The notes beneath the pieces were generated by a model. It did not search any database. It was not told the origin of the DNA and saw only the letters and a list, made by a program, of their open reading frames with translations. 12,791 nucleotides of DNA from UBA2798 sp046289975 (GTDB taxonomy: Bacteria > Bacteroidota > Bacteroidia > Flavobacteriales_D > UBA2798), in the NCBI GenBank assembly GCA_046289975.1, contig JBKBUQ010000081.1, positions 1-12,791 of the forward strand. Reading direction: 5' to 3'. The position numbers were made by a program, and so were the translations under genes. Position 1 is the stretch's first letter, and the number at the start of each line of letters is the position of its first letter. This document shows, in pieces, positions 6,871-12,791 of this stretch.

Positions 6871-7803
6871 ATGAGGATCGACCCTTCCACCACTCTGAAA
6901 GAAATTGCCACATTGATCGGGGCAAAAATCGTAGGCGATGATAACCATTCCATTACCGGCATCAACGAAATTCATAAGGTTGTACCCGGAGATATTGTTT
7001 TTGTCGATCATCCCAAATACTACGATAAAGCGTTGCAATCTGCTGCAACCACAATTATCATCAATAAAGATGTTGATTGTCCGAATGGCAAAGCATTATT
7101 GATTTCCGATGACCCCTTCCGCGATTTCAACATCATCACCCGTCATTATTCTCCGGCAAGCACTCAGCATCTGGAAGTTTGTCACGACAGCTTCATTGCA
7201 GAGACTGCATTTCTTTATCCCAATGTTGTGGTTGGTCACAATGTTACCATTGGAGAAAACACCATTATTCATCCCGGGGTTGTTATTTACGATAATGCAG
7301 TGATTGGAAATGACGTAATCATTCACGCCAATGCAGTAATAGGTGCTCACGCTTTCTATTACAAAAAAAGACCAAGTGGTTTTGATAAAATGCACACCTG
7401 TGGCAGAGTAGTTATTCATGATAAAGTTGAGATCGGCGCATCAACAACCATCGATTCCGGAGTTACCGGAGATACTGTGATTGGAGAAGGAAGCAAAATC
7501 GACAATCATGTACATATCGGTCATGATACCGTTGTTGGAAAAAATTGTCTGTTTGCCGCACAAGTTGGAATTGCAGGATGCGTGGTTGTAGGCGACAACG
7601 TAACTTTGTGGGGACAAGTTGGTATTCCATCAGGCTTGAAAATTGGAGACGGCGCAGTATTGCTCGGACAATCCGGCATTATGGGAGATGCAGAGCCCGG
7701 AAAAACATATTTTGGAAGTCCCGCCGGCGAACACAAAACAAAATACAGAGAGCTTGCTGCATTGCGCCAGCTCCCTGAAATCTTAAGCAAATTAAAACCC
7801 TGA
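6871..7803 (+). CDS. LpxD-like UDP-3-O-acylglucosamine N-acyltransferase family protein
   Basis: This is a left-handed beta-helix acyltransferase of the LpxD family, which adds a hydroxyacyl chain to UDP-3-O-acylglucosamine in lipid A synthesis. The 310-residue protein has an N-terminal LpxD-type domain (about 1-100), then hexapeptide repeats (about 110-275; units such as VVIGNDV and VVVGDNV) and a helical C-terminus (285-310). His218 in HIGHD aligns with the catalytic histidine of LpxD. The second histidine usual in LpxD (GQVGIxGHxxIG) is absent: GQVGIPSGLKIG here, with Gly255 at that site. Bacteroidetes commonly carry a second, divergent LpxD-like gene, and this resembles that form more than the one beside lpxC/lpxA, so the symbol is withheld. 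The frame extends to 6811 inside the previous gene; ATG 6871 is preferred since MRIDPSTTLKEIA starts the domain. It shares one base with the next gene (TGATG). Confidence 0.9.
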   Translation: MRIDPSTTLKEIATLIGAKIVGDDNHSITGINEIHKVVPGDIVFVDHPKYYDKALQSAATTIIINKDVDCPNGKALLISDDPFRDFNIITRHYSPASTQHLEVCHDSFIAETAFLYPNVVVGHNVTIGENTIIHPGVVIYDNAVIGNDVIIHANAVIGAHAFYYKKRPSGFDKMHTCGRVVIHDKVEIGASTTIDSGVTGDTVIGEGSKIDNHVHIGHDTVVGKNCLFAAQVGIAGCVVVGDNVTLWGQVGIPSGLKIGDGAVLLGQSGIMGDAEPGKTYFGSPAGEHKTKYRELAALRQLPEILSKLKP

Positions 7804-9044
7804 TGAGCGACGGCGCAAATAAAGTCCATAAGCTCCAGGAGAAGTTGAGCATGAAAGATTTCAAGCTGAACCAATTGCTTGAGATCACAGAAGCGATCAA
7901 CTCCAACAGTTCTGTTGAGAAATTACTTGATATTTACAATTACGTATTACGTGAACAGCTCGGTATTCAAAAAGCGATGTTGTTCAATTTTGATGGGGAC
8001 TGGAAGCTTCTGATGAAATACGGAGTGAAGGGATCAATCAAAGACATCGATGTTCAGAAGGATCTGATGAAGATTAAAGACATCACAGTGATCGAATCTT
8101 CATCTAAAAAATCGTTGAATACGTTTGACGTTGCTATTCCTGTATTTCACAAATCAAACCCGCTGGCCTTTTTGCTAATTGGTGATTTGAATGAAGATGA
8201 ATTAAAGATCTCTCCAACCATTAAGCACATGCCATTTGTGCAAACGCTCACCAATATTATTGTTGTTGCGATTGAAAATAAACGTCTGGCAAAAGAAGCC
8301 ATTCATCAAGCCCGGATGCGAAAAGAGCTTGAGCTAGCATCCGAAATGCAATCCATGCTATTACCTTCCGATCTTCCGCAAAATAACTTTGTTGATATCG
8401 CTGCAAAATACCTCGCCCACCAGGAAGTAGGTGGCGATTACTATGATTTTATCCGACTGAATGAAGACGAGTTTGTTTTCTGCATGGCGGATGTCTCCGG
8501 CAAAGGTGTTGGAGCAGCATTGCTGATGTCGAATTTCCAGGCCAACCTTCGCGCAATTCTCAAATACACCGATTTCCCGCTCACACGTTTAATTGAAGAA
8601 TTGAACCACGGCGTGATGCATAGCGCAAAAGGAGAAAAATTCATTACTTTTTTTATCGCCCGATACAATCAGATCAGTCGTAAACTACGCTATGTAAACG
8701 CCGGTCACAATCCACCGGTGTTAAGTGATGGAAAAACGATTCGTCATTTGAATGCAGGCTGTGCTGGATTAGGCATGGTGGATCATTTACCCAATATTGA
8801 AGAAGAAGAGATCTTCATTTCGCCAAAATCAGTTGTTGTTTGTTATACCGACGGTTTGGTGGAAATTGAAAATGAAAGCGGTGAGGATTACTCACTCGAA
8901 AGGCTATCAGAAGTTGTACGGCGCAATAGCGGAATAAGCAAAACTTCCCTTCTCAATGAAGAGATCTACAAAGATGTAAATCAGTTCAGAGGAAAAAATC
9001 CGTTTGCCGATGATACCGCACTATTATCAGTTCGAATTAACTAA
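7803..9044 (+). CDS. GAF-like/SpoIIE-type PP2C serine phosphatase
   Basis: This is a cytoplasmic metal-dependent protein phosphatase of the RsbU/SpoIIE class, which typically dephosphorylates anti-sigma-factor antagonists or other STAS-like partners. The 413-residue protein has an N-terminal helix, a GAF-like sensory domain (about 22-160), a helical linker (160-190, with ELELASEMQSMLLP, a typical phosphatase lead-in) and a SpoIIE domain (about 195-412). Metal-binding acidic residues are visible: Asp212 in GGDYYD, Asp230 in ADVSGKG, Asp350 in YTDG, and Asp403/Asp404 in FADDTAL. GHNPP at 301-305 is also characteristic. The catalytic set appears complete. Its ATG overlaps the stop of the LpxD-like gene (TGATG), suggesting translational coupling. 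No sigma, anti-sigma or STAS gene is in the window, so the target is unknown. The GAF ligand cannot be predicted. Confidence 0.93.
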   Translation: MSDGANKVHKLQEKLSMKDFKLNQLLEITEAINSNSSVEKLLDIYNYVLREQLGIQKAMLFNFDGDWKLLMKYGVKGSIKDIDVQKDLMKIKDITVIESSSKKSLNTFDVAIPVFHKSNPLAFLLIGDLNEDELKISPTIKHMPFVQTLTNIIVVAIENKRLAKEAIHQARMRKELELASEMQSMLLPSDLPQNNFVDIAAKYLAHQEVGGDYYDFIRLNEDEFVFCMADVSGKGVGAALLMSNFQANLRAILKYTDFPLTRLIEELNHGVMHSAKGEKFITFFIARYNQISRKLRYVNAGHNPPVLSDGKTIRHLNAGCAGLGMVDHLPNIEEEEIFISPKSVVVCYTDGLVEIENESGEDYSLERLSEVVRRNSGISKTSLLNEEIYKDVNQFRGKNPFADDTALLSVRIN

Positions 9045-9046
9045 GC

Positions 9047-9097
9047 GAAATGAAATGTTAATTTAAGGTGAATCACATTTCACCAAATAATCATTTC
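9047..9097. promoter_or_regulatory. Long imperfect hairpin in the phosphatase-CHAD intergenic region
   Basis: Nested inverted repeats fill most of the 90-base gap. The outer arms are gaaatga (9047-9053) and tcatttc (9091-9097), and the inner arms ggtgaa (9067-9072) and ttcacc (9079-9084) enclose the loop tcacat. Between them ttaattt (9058-9064) can pair with aaataa (9085-9090) leaving one bulged base. Roughly 19 base pairs form with bulges. It begins three bases after the phosphatase stop. No uridine run follows, so it is not a classic intrinsic terminator; it may protect the mRNA end, act as a weak terminator, or be an operator. Confidence 0.55.
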
Positions 9098-9102
9098 TTC
9101 CT

Positions 9103-9110
9103 GAGATTTG
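9103..9110 (+). promoter_or_regulatory. Weak -7-like box (GAGATTTG) for the CHAD gene
   Basis: GAGATTTG differs from TAnnTTTG at the first base and lies 24 bases before the ATG at 9135, predicting a leader of about 18 bases. No -33 TTG is seen at the expected spacing. If correct, it rules out the overlapping in-frame TTG at 9108 as a translation start. Confidence 0.22.
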
Positions 9111-9134
9111 TGTTCGAAAACCCGTTATCGAATC

Positions 9135-9890
9135 ATGATTACCAAAAAAAGACAACAGTCCTATCTTAGTAAAGAAGGGCAATCTCTACTCAAGCATATT
9201 GAATTGTACCTGCGAAAAAGAAGCATGAGTGATCTTCATCGTTTCAGAGTTTCGTGCAAGCACATCAATATGTTGGTTTGGCTTAACCGAAAAATCACCG
9301 GGGATACAAGCATTCAATCCACATTTCTTCCTGTAAAAAATATCTTTAGGATCTCCGGTCAAATCAGGGAAGTTCAGATGAATTTGCATTTACTTTCTCC
9401 CTACCGGACGAAAATCCAAACACTCATTCCTGACCTCAGTAAAGAAGAAAAAAAACTCGAGAATAATCTGCTCAATCAGGGTTTAAAAGGATTGAAGGAA
9501 ATACGAAGTTCATTGGAGGCATTACCCGATTTAACAACCACCATCTCCGGTAAAGACGTCAAAAAATTAATTGAAAAAGAGATCCGAAAGATCCATTCGG
9601 AACTAGATCCCGCAATGAGCGCAGAGGAACTTCACGAGGTAAGAAAACGCATTAAGACATTGGTGTACCTCACTGACCTTGGAAAAACATCGGATGTTGA
9701 CAGAGCCTACCTTCACCGTTGCGAAGAACTCATTGGCGAATGGCACGATATAAACTTATTGAATGCTTATTTGAATTCAAAAAAGGACATTCCAAAATCG
9801 CTGCTCAAGGAGTTTGACAAGAAAGAACAAAGGCTGTTAAACAAAATGGCAACTGAATTCCATCGGTTCAAGAGGAAGGTGATGCATTGA
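9135..9890 (+). CDS. CHAD-domain protein
   Basis: CHAD (conserved histidine alpha-helical domain) proteins are all-helical and bind inorganic polyphosphate through conserved basic residues and histidines. The 251-residue protein is basic, lysine-rich and lacks signal peptide or membrane segments, so it should be cytoplasmic. Two half-repeats are visible: LHRFRVSCKH (34-43; His35, Arg38, Lys42, His43) with Arg78/Glu79 in the following helix, and LHEVRKRIK (166-174; His167, Arg170, Lys171, Arg172) with His194 and GEWHDINLL (201-209; His204). No CYTH domain is attached and no polyphosphate kinase gene is nearby. The frame extends to a TTG at 9108, but that codon overlaps a promoter-like box, so the ATG at 9135 is preferred. 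The TGA stop at 9888-9890 directly touches the convergent ligase stop. Confidence 0.85.
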   Translation: MITKKRQQSYLSKEGQSLLKHIELYLRKRSMSDLHRFRVSCKHINMLVWLNRKITGDTSIQSTFLPVKNIFRISGQIREVQMNLHLLSPYRTKIQTLIPDLSKEEKKLENNLLNQGLKGLKEIRSSLEALPDLTTTISGKDVKKLIEKEIRKIHSELDPAMSAEELHEVRKRIKTLVYLTDLGKTSDVDRAYLHRCEELIGEWHDINLLNAYLNSKKDIPKSLLKEFDKKEQRLLNKMATEFHRFKRKVMH

Positions 9891-11324
9891 TTAGTCCGGA
9901 TTCAGTTCTCCCCGGCGAAAAAGCACATCCACAACGACAATTACCGCAGTAAATCCCCAAAATGGAATGGATGCTTTGTCGGTATCGAGATAATTATTCA
10001 GGATACCGTGAATGTAGTAGGTGAGCAATCCCAAAAGAAAAACCAGAATCATCAGGCGCCATTCACCCGGAGGAAGATCAAGGTATAGTTTAACCCCGGT
10101 ATAGAAAACAGTAAGAATCAGCGCAAGCATTAACAACAATCCGGGAACACCCTGCTCTGAAAGCGGTCCCAGATATTCGCTATGTGCATTTCCCAAATCA
10201 CCAAAATTCGTAGAGATAATCGTCAGTTCGGATGAATGCTGGAAGGACGCGTAATAAAACTGATAGGTCCCCGGTCCCCAACCGAAAACGGGACGTTCCT
10301 GCCACATTCGTATCGCACAATTCCAACGATTGATTCGTTCCAGATTCGAAGCATCTGAGGAAATATTTGAAATTGAAGTTGCGTGATCAGCCAGATTGTC
10401 CGAAGAATCCGTTTTATTTCTTTCCAGGTTCATAATAATCTGGTCGTAAAAAGAGAAAAAAACAAAGCCTCCCAATGCTACCCCAAGAACTATGGTAGAA
10501 AGTCGAATACGCAACAATAAAACCATGAGCAATCCGAATGCACCGATAAGACTCACCCATGCGGCACGGGTATAGCTGAAAATAACTCCCAATACAAGAA
10601 CAGTACTGATGAAAACAATCAAGGCCCGAACAATGGGACTTAAACTCTTGTTAAAATACATTCCGATTGCAACCGGAATATACATAGCGAGAATGGCGCC
10701 ATAGGAAGTGTGATCTTTGTAAAAAGGCGACATCACCCAATGCGCTGGTTTTTCTTCAAAGCCGTGCAAGGCGTGGTTAACAAGTGTGTATAAAACTACA
10801 GCACACAAGGGTAAAATTGAAAGCCAGATCATTAATCGGATCGTTTTCTTTTCGTGAAGCAATAGCATTACGAAAAAATAACCGGGCACAACAAACCAGG
10901 TTCGGGCAAGAAAATATTTAAGTGAAACCAGAACATCCTGACTGGTAATTGCTGTTACAAATATCCAGAACAATTGCAGGAGAATGAGAATAGAAACAGG
11001 ATGACGGAGATAACGACGATCGTATCCACCTTCAACAATCATTTTACCGATAAACAGTACCAGTACTCCAAACAATAAAGGTTCGGTTGGCAAATACAAA
11101 CCGAGATCCATTATTCCAAATTCATTGATGTTGATGGAGAGTGGAGTAAATGCAACAATCATCCAATACACCCAATCGAGACGAAAAAGAGCAGTGAATG
11201 CAACCAATAAACCAAAGGGAAGAAAGGCAGCAAAGGGAATTCCGTAATAGGTTAAATAGAGATGTGTTCCGACAAAACCGAAAGACAACAGGAAAAACCA
11301 AAATAACGGTCGCTGCAGGATCAT
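9891..11324 (-). CDS. O-antigen ligase/polymerase family membrane protein (Wzy_C)
   Basis: This is a polytopic inner-membrane protein of 477 residues of the O-antigen ligase (WaaL)/polymerase (Wzy) superfamily, which joins or polymerises lipid-linked glycans at the periplasmic face. About a dozen hydrophobic segments are visible, starting at 7-25. A large periplasmic loop (about 295-390) carries the family signature: NLERINRWNCAIRMWQERP (327-345), FGWGPGTYQFYY and NAHSEYLGPLSEQGVPG (379-395), with His381 the usual essential histidine. Arg253 in SYTRAAW matches another conserved arginine before the loop. Ligase, polymerase and exopolysaccharide-type members cannot be separated on sequence alone, so no symbol is given. 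The start lies two bases after the stop of the Wzz-like gene, so the two are cotranscribed and may handle the same polymer. It ends with TAA at 9891-9893, touching the CHAD stop. Confidence 0.9.
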   Translation of the reverse strand: MILQRPLFWFFLLSFGFVGTHLYLTYYGIPFAAFLPFGLLVAFTALFRLDWVYWMIVAFTPLSININEFGIMDLGLYLPTEPLLFGVLVLFIGKMIVEGGYDRRYLRHPVSILILLQLFWIFVTAITSQDVLVSLKYFLARTWFVVPGYFFVMLLLHEKKTIRLMIWLSILPLCAVVLYTLVNHALHGFEEKPAHWVMSPFYKDHTSYGAILAMYIPVAIGMYFNKSLSPIVRALIVFISTVLVLGVIFSYTRAAWVSLIGAFGLLMVLLLRIRLSTIVLGVALGGFVFFSFYDQIIMNLERNKTDSSDNLADHATSISNISSDASNLERINRWNCAIRMWQERPVFGWGPGTYQFYYASFQHSSELTIISTNFGDLGNAHSEYLGPLSEQGVPGLLLMLALILTVFYTGVKLYLDLPPGEWRLMILVFLLGLLTYYIHGILNNYLDTDKASIPFWGFTAVIVVVDVLFRRGELNPD

Positions 11325-11326
11325 GA

Positions 11327-12334
11327 TCAGGTCATCTGGCGAAGTTCACGAATCTTCTCGAGGGCAATGATGAAGAAGATCATAAAGAAAAACGAAGTGA
11401 TTACAGAGATGAAAACGATCAGCCAACGCACCGGATACGATTTTTTCTCTGCAGAAGTAGCCTGTTCAACATCGAAGTGATGCGACACATTGGAATAAGC
11501 ATCCGCCCTTGCTTGCAGATAGGTTCCTTCCATTTCATCCAATCGCATATTTTTTAATTCCCTTTGCTCGAGAAAAGAAGAATATGCTGCACCATATTTT
11601 TTGTTTAAGTTGATCTGCTCATCAATTTTGCGCAAAGCCAGTTCATTGCGGGCCTGGATGGCATTGGCCTGCGCCTCGTACAATGCTGCTACTCCTGCGG
11701 AACTACCGATTACACCCATTTCCCCCAATTTGGTCAGTGTATCGTTTAACGCATCCACATCTGATTTTAAAGCAAGAAATTCCTGCTCTACCACACGAAA
11801 TGCTTCTCCACCACGATCCTGCAACATTTTGTTTTTGGCAGAATCCAACAAACGGGCAATATCATTTGCGATTAAGGCAGCAGTATCAGGATGATAATCC
11901 AATACTTCAATGGTTACTGACCCATAACGCGTTCTTGAACATTTTACATTGTCTTCGTATTCTTTGACCAATTCCGTGTTTTTGAATTTACTTGTGGTAT
12001 CGATTTCATAGTGCTGCATCAGGTTGTACTTACTAATGATCTGATCGCGGATCTGTGAAGAATTGAGGATCTGCAAAACCTGTTCTGCTTCCTCCTCTTC
12101 ACCAAACTGAAGGATACCCTGAGAAGGGTTCAACATTTTTCCAAGTACAATACTGCTTGATTTTGCAGGGAAAATAATTGCTGTCGATTTGTATTTCTCC
12201 CTGATCATCAGCGCCACAACTGACGAAACAACCACGGTTACACCCATAACAATCAGGATGCGCATTCTCCATTTCCAGAGCAAAAGCAATAAGGTGGTTG
12301 AACTGAAATCACCGGCAGGTTTTGGGTTTGTCAT
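11327..12334 (-). CDS. Wzz-like polysaccharide chain-length determinant (co-polymerase)
   Basis: This is a polysaccharide co-polymerase that sets the length of surface glycans, anchored in the inner membrane with a large periplasmic domain. The 335-residue protein has the Wzz topology: a short cytoplasmic N-terminus, TM1 (about 26-44), a Wzz-type beginning (YKSTAIIFPA at 48-57), a long mostly helical coiled-coil region (about 150-290), and TM2 (about 303-325) preceded by KKSYPVRW, the usual proline-bearing segment. The C-terminal tail is about ten basic/polar residues, with no tyrosine-kinase domain, so it is the short, kinase-less type. A run of four glutamates occurs at 79-82. It is followed by the ligase/polymerase gene two bases later. 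The start ATG (complement of 12332-12334) faces a divergent glycosyltransferase gene; a -7-like TATTTTCG (complement of 12359-12366, one mismatch) could be its promoter. Confidence 0.9.
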   Translation of the reverse strand: MTNPKPAGDFSSTTLLLLLWKWRMRILIVMGVTVVVSSVVALMIREKYKSTAIIFPAKSSSIVLGKMLNPSQGILQFGEEEEAEQVLQILNSSQIRDQIISKYNLMQHYEIDTTSKFKNTELVKEYEDNVKCSRTRYGSVTIEVLDYHPDTAALIANDIARLLDSAKNKMLQDRGGEAFRVVEQEFLALKSDVDALNDTLTKLGEMGVIGSSAGVAALYEAQANAIQARNELALRKIDEQINLNKKYGAAYSSFLEQRELKNMRLDEMEGTYLQARADAYSNVSHHFDVEQATSAEKKSYPVRWLIVFISVITSFFFMIFFIIALEKIRELRQMT

Positions 12335-12421
12335 GGTTTGTTTTTTAATATCAGGCGACGAAAATACGGAAAAAGGCGCGTTTTATTGTCTGCCCCCGAA
12401 AATGGCTATCTTGCATATTAA
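12335..12421. other. Divergent promoter region of the polysaccharide genes
   Basis: This 87-base gap separates the minus-strand Wzz-like gene from the plus-strand glycosyltransferase. It should hold both promoters: a weak -7-like TATTTTCG on the minus strand (complement of 12359-12366) and a TTG-N18-TATCTTGC arrangement on the plus strand (12386-12414). No RNA gene or repeat was seen. Confidence 0.4.
12386..12414 (+). promoter_or_regulatory. Candidate -33/-7 promoter for the glycosyltransferase gene
   Basis: TTG at 12386-12388 is followed after 18 bases by TATCTTGC at 12407-12414, which matches the TAnnTTTG box at four of its six fixed bases. Spacing agrees with the Bacteroidetes pattern. 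The predicted transcription start falls at about the ATG (12422), implying a leaderless or nearly leaderless mRNA. Confidence is limited by the imperfect -7 box. Confidence 0.3.
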
Positions 12422-12791
12422 ATGCGCATTGCTGTTAACACCCGCTTTCTACTGCCCGGAAAAATGGAGGGATTTGGCTGGTATAGCTACGAAACACTAC
12501 GCAGAATTGTGGTAGCCCATCCTGAACACGAATTCATCTTTCTTTTCGACCGCCCTTTTGACCGGCGCTTCGTATTTGCCTCGAATGTAATCCCGATAGT
12601 GATTGGTCCACAAGCACGTCATCCCTTTTTATTTTGGATATGGCTTGAAGTATCCGTTAAACGAGCACTCAAAAAATACAAGGCCGATGTTTTCGTTTCT
12701 CCAGACGGATACCTTAGTCTTGGCACAGCCGTACCCTCTGTAGCAGTAATACACGACCTCAATTTTGAGCATTACCCGAAAGATCTCGGGT
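12422..12791 (+). CDS. Group-1 (GT-B) glycosyltransferase, N-terminal part, cut by the window edge
   Basis: The frame from ATG 12422 stays open to the end of the window, giving the first 123 residues of a protein that continues beyond it. It begins MRIAVNTRFLLPGKMEGFGW, where the G-rich turn and following helix (GWYSYETLRRIV) match the N-terminal Rossmann-like domain of GT-B retaining glycosyltransferases (GT4 family). Further matches are HPEHEFIFLFDRPF (residues 33-46), ADVFVSPDGYLSLG (88-101) and VAVIHDLNFEHYP (107-119), a pattern typical of Bacteroidetes mannosyl/glucosyltransferase-like proteins. The donor-binding C-terminal domain is outside the window, so sugar specificity cannot be judged. 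It runs divergently from the Wzz-like and ligase/polymerase genes and should belong to the same surface-polysaccharide locus. No stop or frameshift is seen. Confidence 0.85.
   Translation, partial: MRIAVNTRFLLPGKMEGFGWYSYETLRRIVVAHPEHEFIFLFDRPFDRRFVFASNVIPIVIGPQARHPFLFWIWLEVSVKRALKKYKADVFVSPDGYLSLGTAVPSVAVIHDLNFEHYPKDLG

Noticed and set aside
9108..9134. TTG start for the CHAD protein
   Set aside because: The TTG overlaps a -7-like box and the ATG at 9135 gives a complete domain.
11601..11967. Two plus-strand open frames opposite the Wzz-like gene
   Set aside because: They mirror the coiled-coil coding sequence on the other strand; no start context or domain supports them.
12189..12515. Open frame of 108 codons on the plus strand across the divergent polysaccharide promoter
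   Set aside because: It is antisense to the Wzz-like start and out of frame with the glycosyltransferase, whose frame from 12422 shows clear GT-B motifs.

Overview
The window looks like chromosomal DNA from a member of the Bacteroidetes, most plausibly of the Flavobacteriales or a related order. The evidence is a moderately AT-rich composition, the almost complete absence of Shine-Dalgarno sequences, TAnnTTTG-type -7 promoter boxes close to start codons, and protein families typical of that phylum: a secreted S8 protease of Bacteroidetes type, a second LpxD-like acyltransferase, and a Crp/FNR domain fused to a receiver. No genus can be named from this sequence. Nothing points to a mobile element, CRISPR array, tRNA or rRNA. 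Twelve genes fill the window and no gene-free stretch exceeds 300 bases.

Left part (1-4377): hemN, the oxygen-independent coproporphyrinogen III oxidase, ends at a strong bidirectional terminator. A small histidine-rich helical protein of unknown function converges on it from the minus strand. A two-component pair follows on the plus strand: a soluble PAS histidine kinase and, 5 bases later, a receiver-Crp/FNR fusion regulator. Domain logic (PAS kinase, receiver, Crp/FNR DNA-binding output) and the position beside hemN recall FixL-FixJ-FixK oxygen control compressed into two proteins. That link is inference.

Middle part (4425-9044): four plus-strand genes are packed with gaps of 3 and 10 bases and then a 1-base overlap. 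They encode a secreted subtilisin-like protease, a small exported probable outer-membrane beta-barrel protein, an LpxD-like left-handed beta-helix acyltransferase, and a GAF-like/SpoIIE-type PP2C phosphatase. This is probably one operon mixing envelope functions with a signalling phosphatase. A long imperfect hairpin follows it, then a CHAD-domain protein (9135-9890).

Right part (9891-12791): a minus-strand pair encodes a Wzz-like chain-length determinant and an O-antigen ligase/polymerase family membrane protein. A divergent group-1 glycosyltransferase gene runs off the right edge. This is the beginning of a surface-polysaccharide locus. The CHAD gene and the ligase gene converge with no base between their stop codons.

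The most interesting points are the hemN-linked PAS kinase/receiver-Crp pair with a degenerate cyclic-nucleotide pocket, the unassigned histidine-rich helical protein beside it, the LpxD-like protein lacking the second conserved histidine, and the 51-base hairpin at 9047-9097. I see no unmistakably new multi-gene system.
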